Positions 1-6,510 of a stretch of DNA of 7,292 bases are shown here, piece after piece. Within the stretch, counting starts at the first letter, position 1. Every line of letters begins with the position of its first letter. Origin of the DNA: Opitutia bacterium UBA7397. GTDB lineage: Bacteria > Verrucomicrobiota > Verrucomicrobiia > Opitutales > UBA953. The DNA lies in assembly GCA_002470605.1 (NCBI GenBank), contig DKND01000006.1:17652-24943 (forward strand). The letters run 5' to 3'. The notes under the pieces were generated by a model, which was given only the letters and a program-made list of their open reading frames with translations, had not been told where the DNA came from and ran no database searches. A program made the translations under genes and the position numbers.

Positions 1-599
1 GCCGCCGCTGCTTCGGCAGCCCGCTCAGCTTTAGAGGGTTTGGCGACAGGTACGGCACCGGCATCGCCGCCTGGGCCGCGATCGCCGAAGCGGCGGCGCA
101 TCTCGTCGCGGAAAGCCTGAATCTGTTCTGCGGTGGGTGGCTGGCCGTTGTTTAACGCTCCTGCAACGGCAGCGCCGCCGGCCGGAGCTGCGGCCGCCAC
201 GGCCGCTGGTGCGCCGGAGTAAGGGACAACCGTAGCTTGGTGTAATTGCAGGCTGACAGCTTGACCGCCGTTATCGATGACAACGGACTCATTGTCTGGA
301 TCATAACTTTTGACTGAAAACGGAATGGATCCGCCTTGGGCTTCCCCTTGGGGCACCCAGTTGGATTGTTTGGTAACAGAATTATAAATGCTGAAATAAG
401 TGACGCCATTATCCGCATACATTCCCCGGAATTCGAGGGTGCCGGGTTTGGCATTGGCGACGGCGCCTCCTTTTGATTCTCCAAAGGGGGAATTTTTTAC
501 CAGCCCTTCGAGGTCGATAGCATGCAGGGCGTTGGCCGTGCTTAAAAAGGTAAGACCTGCAAGCAGGCTAAGAATGGTCTGTCTATGAGAGAGGGGCAT
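1..599 (-). CDS. Secreted protein of unknown function, N-terminal part (runs off left edge)
   Basis: An open frame reads leftward from ATG at 599-597 to the window edge without a stop, giving 199 residues. It starts MPLSHRQTILSLLAGLTFLS and has a Sec-type signal peptide, with a likely cleavage after ALHA (residue 28). Residues about 55-125 look like a compact beta-rich domain, with the segments FRGMYADNGVTYFSIYN, SNWVPQGE and a VKSYDPDNESVVI strand. An Ala/Gly/Pro-rich linker follows (about 129-150), then a charged helix around FRDEMRRRFGDR (163-174) and another Ala-rich stretch at the edge. The pattern (surface strand, 'WV..GE', 'V..YD....V.I') loosely recalls the small periplasmic domains of PilP/GspC-type secretion proteins, but that is only an inference from pattern; I do not recognise the family. 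No Shine-Dalgarno sequence precedes the ATG, but no upstream in-frame ATG is seen in the adjacent leader and the signal peptide begins right here. It is divergent from the gene at 895. Confidence 0.75.
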   Translation of the reverse strand, partial: MPLSHRQTILSLLAGLTFLSTANALHAIDLEGLVKNSPFGESKGGAVANAKPGTLEFRGMYADNGVTYFSIYNSVTKQSNWVPQGEAQGGSIPFSVKSYDPDNESVVIDNGGQAVSLQLHQATVVPYSGAPAAVAAAAPAGGAAVAGALNNGQPPTAEQIQAFRDEMRRRFGDRGPGGDAGAVPVAKPSKAERAAEAAA

Positions 600-632
600 C
601 AGGAAGGGGGGCGGGGTGGTATTGTTTAGAAC

Positions 633-651
633 ACCAAACCCAGTGTTTGGT
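633..651. repeat. Small inverted repeat in leader of minus-strand gene
   Basis: ACCAAAC at 633-639 and its exact reverse complement GTTTGGT at 645-651 are separated by the five bases ccagt. The element lies 34-52 nt upstream of the ATG at 599, so it could fold as a hairpin in the 5' leader or act as a short operator. It has no following T run on the minus strand and does not look like a terminator. Confidence 0.4.
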
Positions 652-760
652 TTCGTAACTTCTTGTCCATTCTTGGCTTTAATGGGGTAAATGGCAGTTT
701 AAATGAAGGGAAGTGAGCTGAAATTCGCCTGGAAGACACGAGAAAGGGGCTCAAAGAGTA

Positions 761-791
761 AGTATTTTAATAAATTAACTTTTAAAATACT
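761..791. repeat. Perfect 10-bp AT-rich inverted repeat
   Basis: AGTATTTTAA at 761-770 is matched exactly by TTAAAATACT at 782-791, with an 11-nt spacer (taaattaactt). A further pair, GTAAGT (758-763) and ACTTAC (803-808), overlaps and encloses it. The location in the middle of a divergent promoter region fits an operator or a promoter-associated dyad. The stem has only two G-C pairs and no T run beyond ordinary AT richness, so a terminator is less likely. Chance is possible in such AT-rich DNA. Confidence 0.45.
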
Positions 792-894
792 ATTAATCAA
801 CAACTTACATAACTAAATCCAGATTTGGCTCTTTTCGATAAATTGACCCCTGGGGATTGCAACCTTCGCCCGCCTGTTCTGTCTTTAATTTGCT

Positions 895-3216
895 ATGTTA
901 TGCCCCGCTCAAGGCCTCCAATGGCGACCCGCTCTCCTGCTGGGTTGGCTGGTGGCGTGGGTGCTAGGGAGTGGCTCGGCCTCCGGTCAGGATTTTCAAA
1001 AAGGCGTCAAACCCTTCCTGGATAAATATTGTTACGAATGTCACGGCAATGATCTGGCCAAGGGAGAAATCAATTTCGAAGCCATCCAGGACGACCACCA
1101 GATGTTCCCGCAGCAGAGGCTTTGGCGCGAAGTGCTCAATCAAGTAACGGTCGGCGAAATGCCTCCGGCTAAGAAAAAGGTTCGGCCCTCGCTTGCCGAA
1201 ATCGAGCAGCTGCAGCGCGAGGTGCACGGCCTGGTTTATCGTGCGCAACTCCGGACTAAAGTTGACCCCGGTTCGGTGACGATCCGTCGGCTTAACCGCA
1301 CGGAGTATAATAATACCATCAGGGACCTTTGTCTGGTAGACGGAAATTTCTCGATGGACTTCCCGGCGGACGACACGGGCTATGGTTTCGATAATATCGG
1401 CGACGTGCTGTCGTTTTCCCCCGTCCACCTCGAACGATATATCGCCGCCGCAGAATTAGTCGCCGGTAAGGCGATGCCGACGGCCCCCAATGAACCTGAT
1501 GGCACAGGCTTCGCGATGATGGACATGCTTCCGCGAGGAAAGAATGTCCAACAGCAACGGTACTTCAACCCCACGGCTTCGATGTCCGGCGCCATGGAGG
1601 TCCCGCGAGACGGCGACTACTTGATCTCCGTACGTTTACGGGCGACCGGGAGTGTCGGCGATCCGCCGCCCAAGGTCGCCTTCCTGGTGGATGGCGTCGA
1701 GGTCGGAGTCTACGCTTTCAAGACAGCGGTAAAATCTGAAACGGCCGAGGTTAAGACCACAATCAAGCAGGGGAAACATAACTTCACGCTGACGTGGTTG
1801 AACGCTCCCGAAAAGCCGGCGACGGCGACGCGGACCTTATCTGGATTGCGTTTACGACTGCTTGGCCCACTTGATACGCGGACGGACCTGCAGCGGCGCC
1901 TGAGCGCCATGATCGAAGGCAAGACGACGACGGCGCGGTCCCAGTTCATCGTTAATTGGTTTGTCAGCCGGGCCTTCCGTCGTCCGGCCACCGTCGCCGA
2001 AGCGCAGCGGTATGAGCGTGTCTTTAACGAAGCTGAAAAAGCCGGCGGCTCCTGGGAGGCCGGCGCGCGCGCGATGATCGCCGTCGTCCTCGCCTCGCCG
2101 AAATTCATCTTCCGGGCGGAGCAGGATGAGCAACCGACCGCCAAAGACGCCCACCCCGTGGGCGAATTCGCTCTGGCCTCCCGGCTCAGTTATTTCCTCT
2201 GGGGCTCGCTCCCGGATGAAGAGTTATTTGCCCTCGCGGCCAATAAAAAGTTAAGCGGCGTCCTTGAGGCGCAGGCCAAACGCATGTTGCGTGATCCGCG
2301 CTCGCAATACCTCGTGACCGGCTTCGGCTTGCAATGGCTTCAGGTCCGTCGGCTTGCGACGGTCTCGCCGGACACGACGCAGTTCCCGTTGTTCAACGAA
2401 AACCTGCGAGCGGCAATGGTGCGCGAGACGGAACTTTTCTTGACCGAGATCGTCCGAGACGATCGCAATATCTTAGATATCATCGATGCTGATTTTACTT
2501 ACGTTAATCGCTCCCTCGCGTCTCTTTATAAAATTAACGTCACCGCATTCAGCCGCGGTCGCGATCAGGGAGAATTCCTGCGCATTCAGCTTCCGGCAGG
2601 CGAACGCGGCGGCGTCCTGACGCAGGCGAGCATCTTGACGGCCACCTCGAACCCGGACCGCACCTCGCCGGTCAAACGTGGCAAGTGGATCCTGGAGCAG
2701 ATTCTTGGTTCACCTCCGCCACCCGCGCCGCCCGCTATCGCGTCGCTCGAATCGCAGCATAAACTGACGGGCACACTACGCCAACGGATGGAACAGCACC
2801 GCGCCGATCCGACCTGTGCGTCGTGTCATACCCGGATGGACGCCATCGGCTTCGCCTTCGAAAAATTCGATGCGATTGGGCAAAGCCGCACCGTGGACGA
2901 TGGCGGACCGATCGATACTTCCGGAAAGTTGCCCGATGGTCGTACGTTCAAAGGTGCCACGCAGTTGAAGGCCATCTTGAAGGACGATCAGGCCCGTTAT
3001 GTCCGCAATCTCTCAGCTAAGCTCCTGACTTACGGCTTGGGACGCGGCTTGGAGTTCTATGACGAGCCCGCCTTGGATCATATTGCTGAAGCAACTGCCA
3101 AAGGCGGAAATCATATCTCCGCCTTGGTCTTAGGCGTCGTGCTCAGCGACCCTTTCCGCCTCCGGCGGGGAACATCACAGGTTGAAAACGGGTCAGAAAC
3201 CATTAAGAAGAAATAG
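895..3216 (+). CDS. DUF1592-family multi-domain protein with two CXXCH motifs
   Basis: This 773-residue exported protein has the domain order typical of planctomycete/verrucomicrobial DUF1592 proteins. A Sec signal peptide (about 1-30) is followed by a cytochrome c-like domain (about 33-112) with C46-Y-E-C49-H50 and a GEMPP motif whose M89 is a plausible axial haem ligand. Next come DUF1587 (about 128-192, RRLNRTEYNNTIRDL), a beta-rich segment resembling a carbohydrate-binding module (about 222-324, FLVDGVEVGVYAF), DUF1595 (about 345-408, SRAFRRPATVAE), DUF1592 (about 421-548, LSYFLWGSLPDEEL), DUF1588 (about 569-668, RGGVLTQASIL, a Pro-rich SPPPPAPPAI segment and a second haem motif C641-A-S-C644-H645) and DUF1585 (about 677-756, LLTYGLGRGLEF). 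Both CXXCH motifs imply periplasmic haem attachment. The start is well constrained: an in-frame TAA at 886-888 lies just upstream and ATG 895 begins the signal peptide, although no Shine-Dalgarno is evident. The product is known only by family; an electron-transfer or carbohydrate-linked oxidative role is inferred. It is probably cotranscribed with the DUF1552 gene 4 nt downstream. Confidence 0.95.
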   Translation: MLCPAQGLQWRPALLLGWLVAWVLGSGSASGQDFQKGVKPFLDKYCYECHGNDLAKGEINFEAIQDDHQMFPQQRLWREVLNQVTVGEMPPAKKKVRPSLAEIEQLQREVHGLVYRAQLRTKVDPGSVTIRRLNRTEYNNTIRDLCLVDGNFSMDFPADDTGYGFDNIGDVLSFSPVHLERYIAAAELVAGKAMPTAPNEPDGTGFAMMDMLPRGKNVQQQRYFNPTASMSGAMEVPRDGDYLISVRLRATGSVGDPPPKVAFLVDGVEVGVYAFKTAVKSETAEVKTTIKQGKHNFTLTWLNAPEKPATATRTLSGLRLRLLGPLDTRTDLQRRLSAMIEGKTTTARSQFIVNWFVSRAFRRPATVAEAQRYERVFNEAEKAGGSWEAGARAMIAVVLASPKFIFRAEQDEQPTAKDAHPVGEFALASRLSYFLWGSLPDEELFALAANKKLSGVLEAQAKRMLRDPRSQYLVTGFGLQWLQVRRLATVSPDTTQFPLFNENLRAAMVRETELFLTEIVRDDRNILDIIDADFTYVNRSLASLYKINVTAFSRGRDQGEFLRIQLPAGERGGVLTQASILTATSNPDRTSPVKRGKWILEQILGSPPPPAPPAIASLESQHKLTGTLRQRMEQHRADPTCASCHTRMDAIGFAFEKFDAIGQSRTVDDGGPIDTSGKLPDGRTFKGATQLKAILKDDQARYVRNLSAKLLTYGLGRGLEFYDEPALDHIAEATAKGGNHISALVLGVVLSDPFRLRRGTSQVENGSETIKKK

Positions 3217-3220
3217 CCCC

Positions 3221-4582
3221 ATGAAATCAGACCAGCAGATAAAGCGCCGTACCATCCTCAAGGGCATGGGCGTCGCCATGGCTTTACCGTGGCTTGAGGC
3301 GATGGGCATGCAGACGAGCTGGGCGGCTGGAAATACCCCGGTTGCCAAGGCCGCGCCTAATCGCATGGCCTATATTTATGTGCCTAACGGCGTGAACATG
3401 GACGGCTGGCGCGTCAATCGGTCTGCCATCTCCGATGGCGTGCTGCCCTCCAAACTGCCTCCGATTCTCGAGCCCTTGGCAGACTTGAAGAGCGATTTTT
3501 CGATCCTGACTGGTTTGACCGCCGATAAGGCTCGTTCGCATGGCGACGGCGGCGGCGACCACGCCCGGGCGATGAGCGCTTATTTAACCGGAGCACAGCC
3601 GCGGAAGACCGACGGCGCGAATATCCGTGTAGGCATCTCCGCCGACCAGCTGGCCGCTTCGCGCATGGGCGATCGTACCCGCTTGGCTTCGCTGGAAATC
3701 GGTGCCGACGCCAGTAAACTCGCGGGCGGTTGCGACTCGGGTTACAGCTGCATCTACGAATCTAATCTTTCTTGGCGTTCCGCTTCGCAGCCGATGCCCA
3801 AAGAAGTGAATCCTGCCTTAATCTTTGAGCGGCTTTTCGGTTCCGGTACGACCATCGAGCGTGCCCAGCGAGAGACGCAGCGAAAGAGCGTGCTCGATGC
3901 GGTGCGTGATGACTTCCGAGAACTTAACATCCGGCTGGGTGTCCAAGACCAGCGGAAGCTCGACGAATATTTTACGGCGGTACGGGAGCTTGAATTGCGC
4001 ATCCAGAAATCAGGGACGATGGGCAAGCCCCAGCTTCCGCCTGGTGTCCGTATGCCAAAAGGTATTCCAGAAAGCTATGCCGAGCACCTTAAGCTCCTGG
4101 CGGACTTGGTCGTGTTGGCGTTCCAAACGGACACCACCCGCATCTGTTCGTTTGTCTTCGCGAACGAAGGTAGCAACCGATCATACCCCTTTATCAATGT
4201 CCGCGAAGGGCACCACAACCTTTCGCACCACGGCAACGATACCACAAAGCTGTCGAAGATCCAGGATATCAATAAATTCCACTCGACCCACCTAGCGTAT
4301 TTCCTGACTCGGTTGAAATCGGTGAAGGAAGGGGATGGCAACCTGCTGGACCATTCGATGATCGTCTACGGTAGCGGTAACGGCGATGGCGACCGACATA
4401 ATCACGATGACTTGCCCGTCTTGCTTGCGGGTCGGGGTTGCGGCACCATCCGGCAGGGTCGGCATATCGTGTACCAGAAGGAGACGCCGATCAATAATCT
4501 CTGGGTCAGCATGTTAAACCGCATGGACATCCGCGACGTTCAGTTTGGCGATAGCACGGGTGAACTGAAGCGATTAAGCTAA
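3221..4582 (+). CDS. DUF1552 family protein, Tat-exported
   Basis: This 453-residue protein matches the DUF1552 family along its length. It begins MKSDQQIKRRTILKGMGVAM, a twin-arginine signal (R9-R10, then a hydrophobic stretch ending near WAAG at about 37). Family landmarks are MAYIYVPNGVNMDGW (49-63), a His/Asp loop HGDGGGDHARAMSAYLTG (107-124), CDSGYSCIYESNLSWRS (171-187), NPALIFERLFG (197-207) and C-terminal HHNLSHHG (331-338) and GNGDGDRHNHDDLPVLLAG (386-404). DUF1552 is usually considered related to DUF1501 and the alkaline phosphatase/sulfatase fold, so the clustered His/Asp residues may bind metal; this is inference and no activity is established. I chose ATG 3221 over a TTG at 3182 in the same frame because the Tat motif sits at its normal distance and the TTG lies inside the upstream coding region. 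The 4-nt gap after the upstream stop suggests translational coupling and a stable pair with the DUF1592 protein, a recurrent arrangement in these phyla. Confidence 0.95.
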   Translation: MKSDQQIKRRTILKGMGVAMALPWLEAMGMQTSWAAGNTPVAKAAPNRMAYIYVPNGVNMDGWRVNRSAISDGVLPSKLPPILEPLADLKSDFSILTGLTADKARSHGDGGGDHARAMSAYLTGAQPRKTDGANIRVGISADQLAASRMGDRTRLASLEIGADASKLAGGCDSGYSCIYESNLSWRSASQPMPKEVNPALIFERLFGSGTTIERAQRETQRKSVLDAVRDDFRELNIRLGVQDQRKLDEYFTAVRELELRIQKSGTMGKPQLPPGVRMPKGIPESYAEHLKLLADLVVLAFQTDTTRICSFVFANEGSNRSYPFINVREGHHNLSHHGNDTTKLSKIQDINKFHSTHLAYFLTRLKSVKEGDGNLLDHSMIVYGSGNGDGDRHNHDDLPVLLAGRGCGTIRQGRHIVYQKETPINNLWVSMLNRMDIRDVQFGDSTGELKRLS

Positions 4583-4660
4583 AATCCGTTTTCGAGCGGT
4601 CAGCAAAGTGTGGGTAATGCTTGCGGATTAATTCGGGCATGCGCGTTGCTAAAATAAAAC

Positions 4661-4689
4661 CGATACGCTGGCGAAAGCGCACCGTATCG
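4661..4689. repeat. Hairpin with 7-bp stem and possible GAAA tetraloop
   Basis: CGATACG at 4661-4667 pairs perfectly with CGTATCG at 4683-4689. Inside, after one C-C mismatch, short G/C pairs with a single bulge can close a GAAA (GNRA-type) tetraloop at 4672-4675. On the plus strand no T run follows, so it is a poor terminator for the DUF1552 transcript. On the minus strand the stem is followed directly by GTTTTATTTT, which resembles an intrinsic terminator for leftward transcription, yet no minus-strand gene is visible to its right in this window. A structured leader of the downstream plus-strand gene is the alternative. Confidence 0.55.
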
Positions 4690-4692
4690 AGC

Positions 4693-4711
4693 TAATCTTA
4701 AGATGAGATTA
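4693..4711. repeat. Second inverted repeat in the spacer
   Basis: TAATCT at 4693-4698 and AGATTA at 4706-4711 form a perfect 6-bp inverted repeat around a 7-nt loop (taagatg). It lies three bases after the larger hairpin at 4661-4689. A third short palindrome, TCACG-atg-CGTGA, follows at 4732-4744. The stem is weak (one G-C pair), so this is structure of uncertain meaning. Confidence 0.35.
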
Positions 4712-4774
4712 AGAAAATAAAACGCCTAGAATCACGATGCGTGAAACTTGTCTTTGAGCCGTGGGGTTGCATCT

Positions 4775-6424
4775 ATGAATAACCCCATGAGCCTGACCGA
4801 ATCATCTTCCGAAACCAAAGGCGAACGCCTTAATCCGTTCTACCGACCCGTTGTAGAATTTTCCGGTCTCGTGCGGCGCGAGTTTCTCGGCCTGATGGCG
4901 GCGACGTTTGGCTGGACGCTTTTGTCTTCGCCGCTTTCGGCGCAGGAGAAGAAGGGTAAAGGCGGCAAAGGGGGCAAGGGCGGCGGCGACGATTCGTCGA
5001 AAGCCCGTGGACCTTCGTTCCAAGGGGAGTACGTGTTGCCAGAGTCACTGGCCGAATTCGCGAAGGTCTCACTGATCTTCGGGCGTGCCACGGACAAAGC
5101 CATCACGGCGAGTTTAGTGCCCAAAGAGGCAACCGAAGCTTTTCTCGAAATCGGGACGGCGAAGGGCAAGTACGTGAAGAAAACGGCGGTGACGTTACTC
5201 GCCGCCGGTAAGGCTACGGAAATCGTGATCGATGGCTTGGCTCCGAACACGGAATATTTTTACCGATTAAACCATCGCAAGCCCGGAGCTGGCAGTTTTA
5301 CCCAGCGGACCGAGGCCCGCTTTGCGACGCAGCGCACCCCGGGCTCTTCCTTCGTCTTCACGATCCAAGGCGACTCTCACCCGGAGCGGCCGCAGTCGAG
5401 TCATCCGGACCTCTACGCGCGGACGCTCGTCACCGCGGCGGCTGATAAGCCCGACTTCCATATCTGCATCGGCGACGATTTTTCCATCGAGAAAGTGCGG
5501 ACGATTTCGGATGCCAACTGCCAGATCCCGTACCTTTTGCAGCGGCCGTTCCTCGGCCTCGTCGGTTCGGTCGGCCAGGTCTTCCTGATGAACGGCAACC
5601 ACGAACAGGGTTCGCTCTTCAACTTCTCGCAGAAGGACGAACGTCGCGACGTCGCCATCGGCGTGCAGAAGGCCCGCAACTCGCTCTACCCGACCCCGGG
5701 CAACGAAGGCATCTACACCGGCCCGGTCGAGCCCTTCAAGGACATCGGCCCGCTGAAGAGCTATACCTCCTGGACCTGGGGCGACGCGCTCTTCGTCCTG
5801 CTCGACAACTACTGGCACTCGCCGGCGCTCGTCGACAGCGGCTTCGGCGGAAAGGGCGGCAAGGGCGAGAAGGGCGGCGACGACAAGAAGAACCGCGACT
5901 GGTGGGGCATCACCATCGGCGACGCCCAGTATAAGTGGCTCAAGCACACGCTCGAGACCAGCAAGGCGAAGCATAAGTTCGTCTTCGCCCACCACGTGCT
6001 CGGCTCCGGCCGCGGCGGTGTCGACGAGGCGGATCTCTACGAATGGGGCGGCCAAGGCAAGAAGGGCGAAGGCACCTTCAAGGAGAAGCGCCCGGGCTGG
6101 GAACTCCCGATCCATCAGCTGATGGTGAAGCACAAGGTCAGCGTCTTCTTCCAAGGCCACGACCACCTCTACTGCCAGCAGGAGAAGGACGGAATCATCT
6201 ATCAGGAACTCCCGATGCCTTCGGACCACGGCTACATCGCCTATAACGAAGATCGCTATGCCTCCGGCAAGAAGTTGCCGAGCGCCGGCTACATGCGTGT
6301 CAGCGTCACCCCCGCGTCCGCCAAGGTCGAATACGTCCGCTGCTTCCTCCCCAAGGACGAGACCTCCGCCACCAAGCACGGCATGATCGCGCACGCCTAC
6401 GAAGTGAAGGCCCGCACCGCCTGA
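4775..6424 (+). CDS. Tat-exported metallophosphoesterase (purple acid phosphatase-like)
   Basis: From ATG 4775 this encodes 549 residues. After a roughly 30-residue leader comes a twin-arginine signal LVRREFLGLMAATFGW (32-47) with likely cleavage after PLSA (56). A Gly/Lys-rich tract (59-71) links to a fibronectin III-like beta domain (about 84-186, GLAPNTEYFYRL) as in purple acid phosphatases and PhoD-type enzymes. The calcineurin-like metallophosphoesterase domain follows, with the expected metal-site blocks in order: D200-S-H202, G233-D-D, G274-N-H-E, H406-H407 and G461-H-D-H464. A second Gly/Lys-rich tract (359-374) interrupts this domain between the third and fourth blocks. The likely role is hydrolysis of phosphate esters outside the cytoplasm; substrate unknown. 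A GGGG at 4763-4766 is a weak ribosome-binding candidate for ATG 4775; ATG 4787 and TTG 4748 are in-frame alternatives, all leaving the Tat signal intact. Codon use turns markedly C/G-ending in the second half of the gene. Confidence 0.92.
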   Translation: MNNPMSLTESSSETKGERLNPFYRPVVEFSGLVRREFLGLMAATFGWTLLSSPLSAQEKKGKGGKGGKGGGDDSSKARGPSFQGEYVLPESLAEFAKVSLIFGRATDKAITASLVPKEATEAFLEIGTAKGKYVKKTAVTLLAAGKATEIVIDGLAPNTEYFYRLNHRKPGAGSFTQRTEARFATQRTPGSSFVFTIQGDSHPERPQSSHPDLYARTLVTAAADKPDFHICIGDDFSIEKVRTISDANCQIPYLLQRPFLGLVGSVGQVFLMNGNHEQGSLFNFSQKDERRDVAIGVQKARNSLYPTPGNEGIYTGPVEPFKDIGPLKSYTSWTWGDALFVLLDNYWHSPALVDSGFGGKGGKGEKGGDDKKNRDWWGITIGDAQYKWLKHTLETSKAKHKFVFAHHVLGSGRGGVDEADLYEWGGQGKKGEGTFKEKRPGWELPIHQLMVKHKVSVFFQGHDHLYCQQEKDGIIYQELPMPSDHGYIAYNEDRYASGKKLPSAGYMRVSVTPASAKVEYVRCFLPKDETSATKHGMIAHAYEVKARTA

Positions 6425-6461
6425 CCCTACCTCATAACCCCACCCACCTTAACTCCCGCTA

Positions 6462-6490
6462 CCCGCCACCTGAGCCCGCCACCCGCCACC
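6462..6490. repeat. Three copies of CCCGCCACC in a C-rich spacer
   Basis: The 9-mer CCCGCCACC occurs at 6462-6470, 6475-6483 and 6482-6490, the last two overlapping by two bases. It lies in the 86-bp gap between the phosphoesterase stop and the sulfatase start, a strand-asymmetric region very poor in G. No hairpin terminator and no Shine-Dalgarno are visible in the gap. Such imperfect C-rich repeats can be members of dispersed intergenic repeat families, which cannot be tested from one window. Confidence 0.6.
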
Positions 6491-6510
6491 CGAAACGAAA
6501 TTCATTCCCC

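Larger units (their letters stand above)
600..894. other. Divergent intergenic region with AT-rich block
   Basis: These 295 bases separate the minus-strand secreted protein from the plus-strand cytochrome-type gene, so promoters for both should lie here. The half near the minus gene is mixed in composition and contains a small hairpin (633-651). Positions 755-820 are only about 18% G+C by hand count, against well over 50% in the flanking genes, and hold a perfect inverted repeat (761-791). I found no convincing -35/-10 pair: a TTGACC at 843-848 has no -10 box at a suitable spacing. No credible small gene is visible. Confidence 0.7.
4651..4723 (+). repeat. Direct repeat AAAATAAAAC, 63 nt apart
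   Basis: The 10-mer AAAATAAAAC occurs at 4651-4660 and again at 4714-4723, bracketing both hairpins of the spacer. The first copy abuts the left foot of the 7-bp stem; the second comes two bases after the end of the 6-bp repeat. It may be an AT-rich binding site, the trace of a duplicated unit, or the boundary of a small mobile or repetitive element. Similarity beyond the 10-mer is poor. Confidence 0.45.

Noticed and set aside
633..651. Hairpin as an intrinsic terminator
   Set aside because: No T run follows it on either strand in a terminator-like arrangement, and it lies upstream of, not after, the minus-strand gene.
843..848. TTGACC as a -35 box for the DUF1592 gene
   Set aside because: No -10-like hexamer at 15-19 bp spacing; the region downstream is GC-rich.
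964..1428. Open frame on the minus strand opposite the DUF1592 gene N-terminus
   Set aside because: Covers the haem motif and DUF1587 coding region in antisense; the plus-strand protein is clearly the real product.
3182..3220. TTG start 39 nt upstream of the DUF1552 ATG
   Set aside because: It overlaps the end of the DUF1592 coding region and would put 13 extra residues before an already well-formed Tat signal; ATG 3221 fits the family start.
4640..4700. Integron attC-like site suggested by the hairpin with flanking GTTGCTAA
   Set aside because: No matching inverse core site and no paired R/L boxes or integrase; the stem is far simpler than an attC.
4737..4757. Mini-ORF MRETCL upstream of the phosphoesterase, overlapping a small palindrome
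   Set aside because: Six codons with no ribosome-binding site and no amino-acid run of the kind seen in attenuator leader peptides; easily chance.
5267..6394. Long open frame on the minus strand (375 codons) opposite the phosphoesterase
   Set aside because: It lies wholly antisense to a gene with clear catalytic motifs, in the GC-rich codon-biased part where antisense frames stay open by chance; its translation is low-complexity Val/Ala/Asp/Leu-rich.
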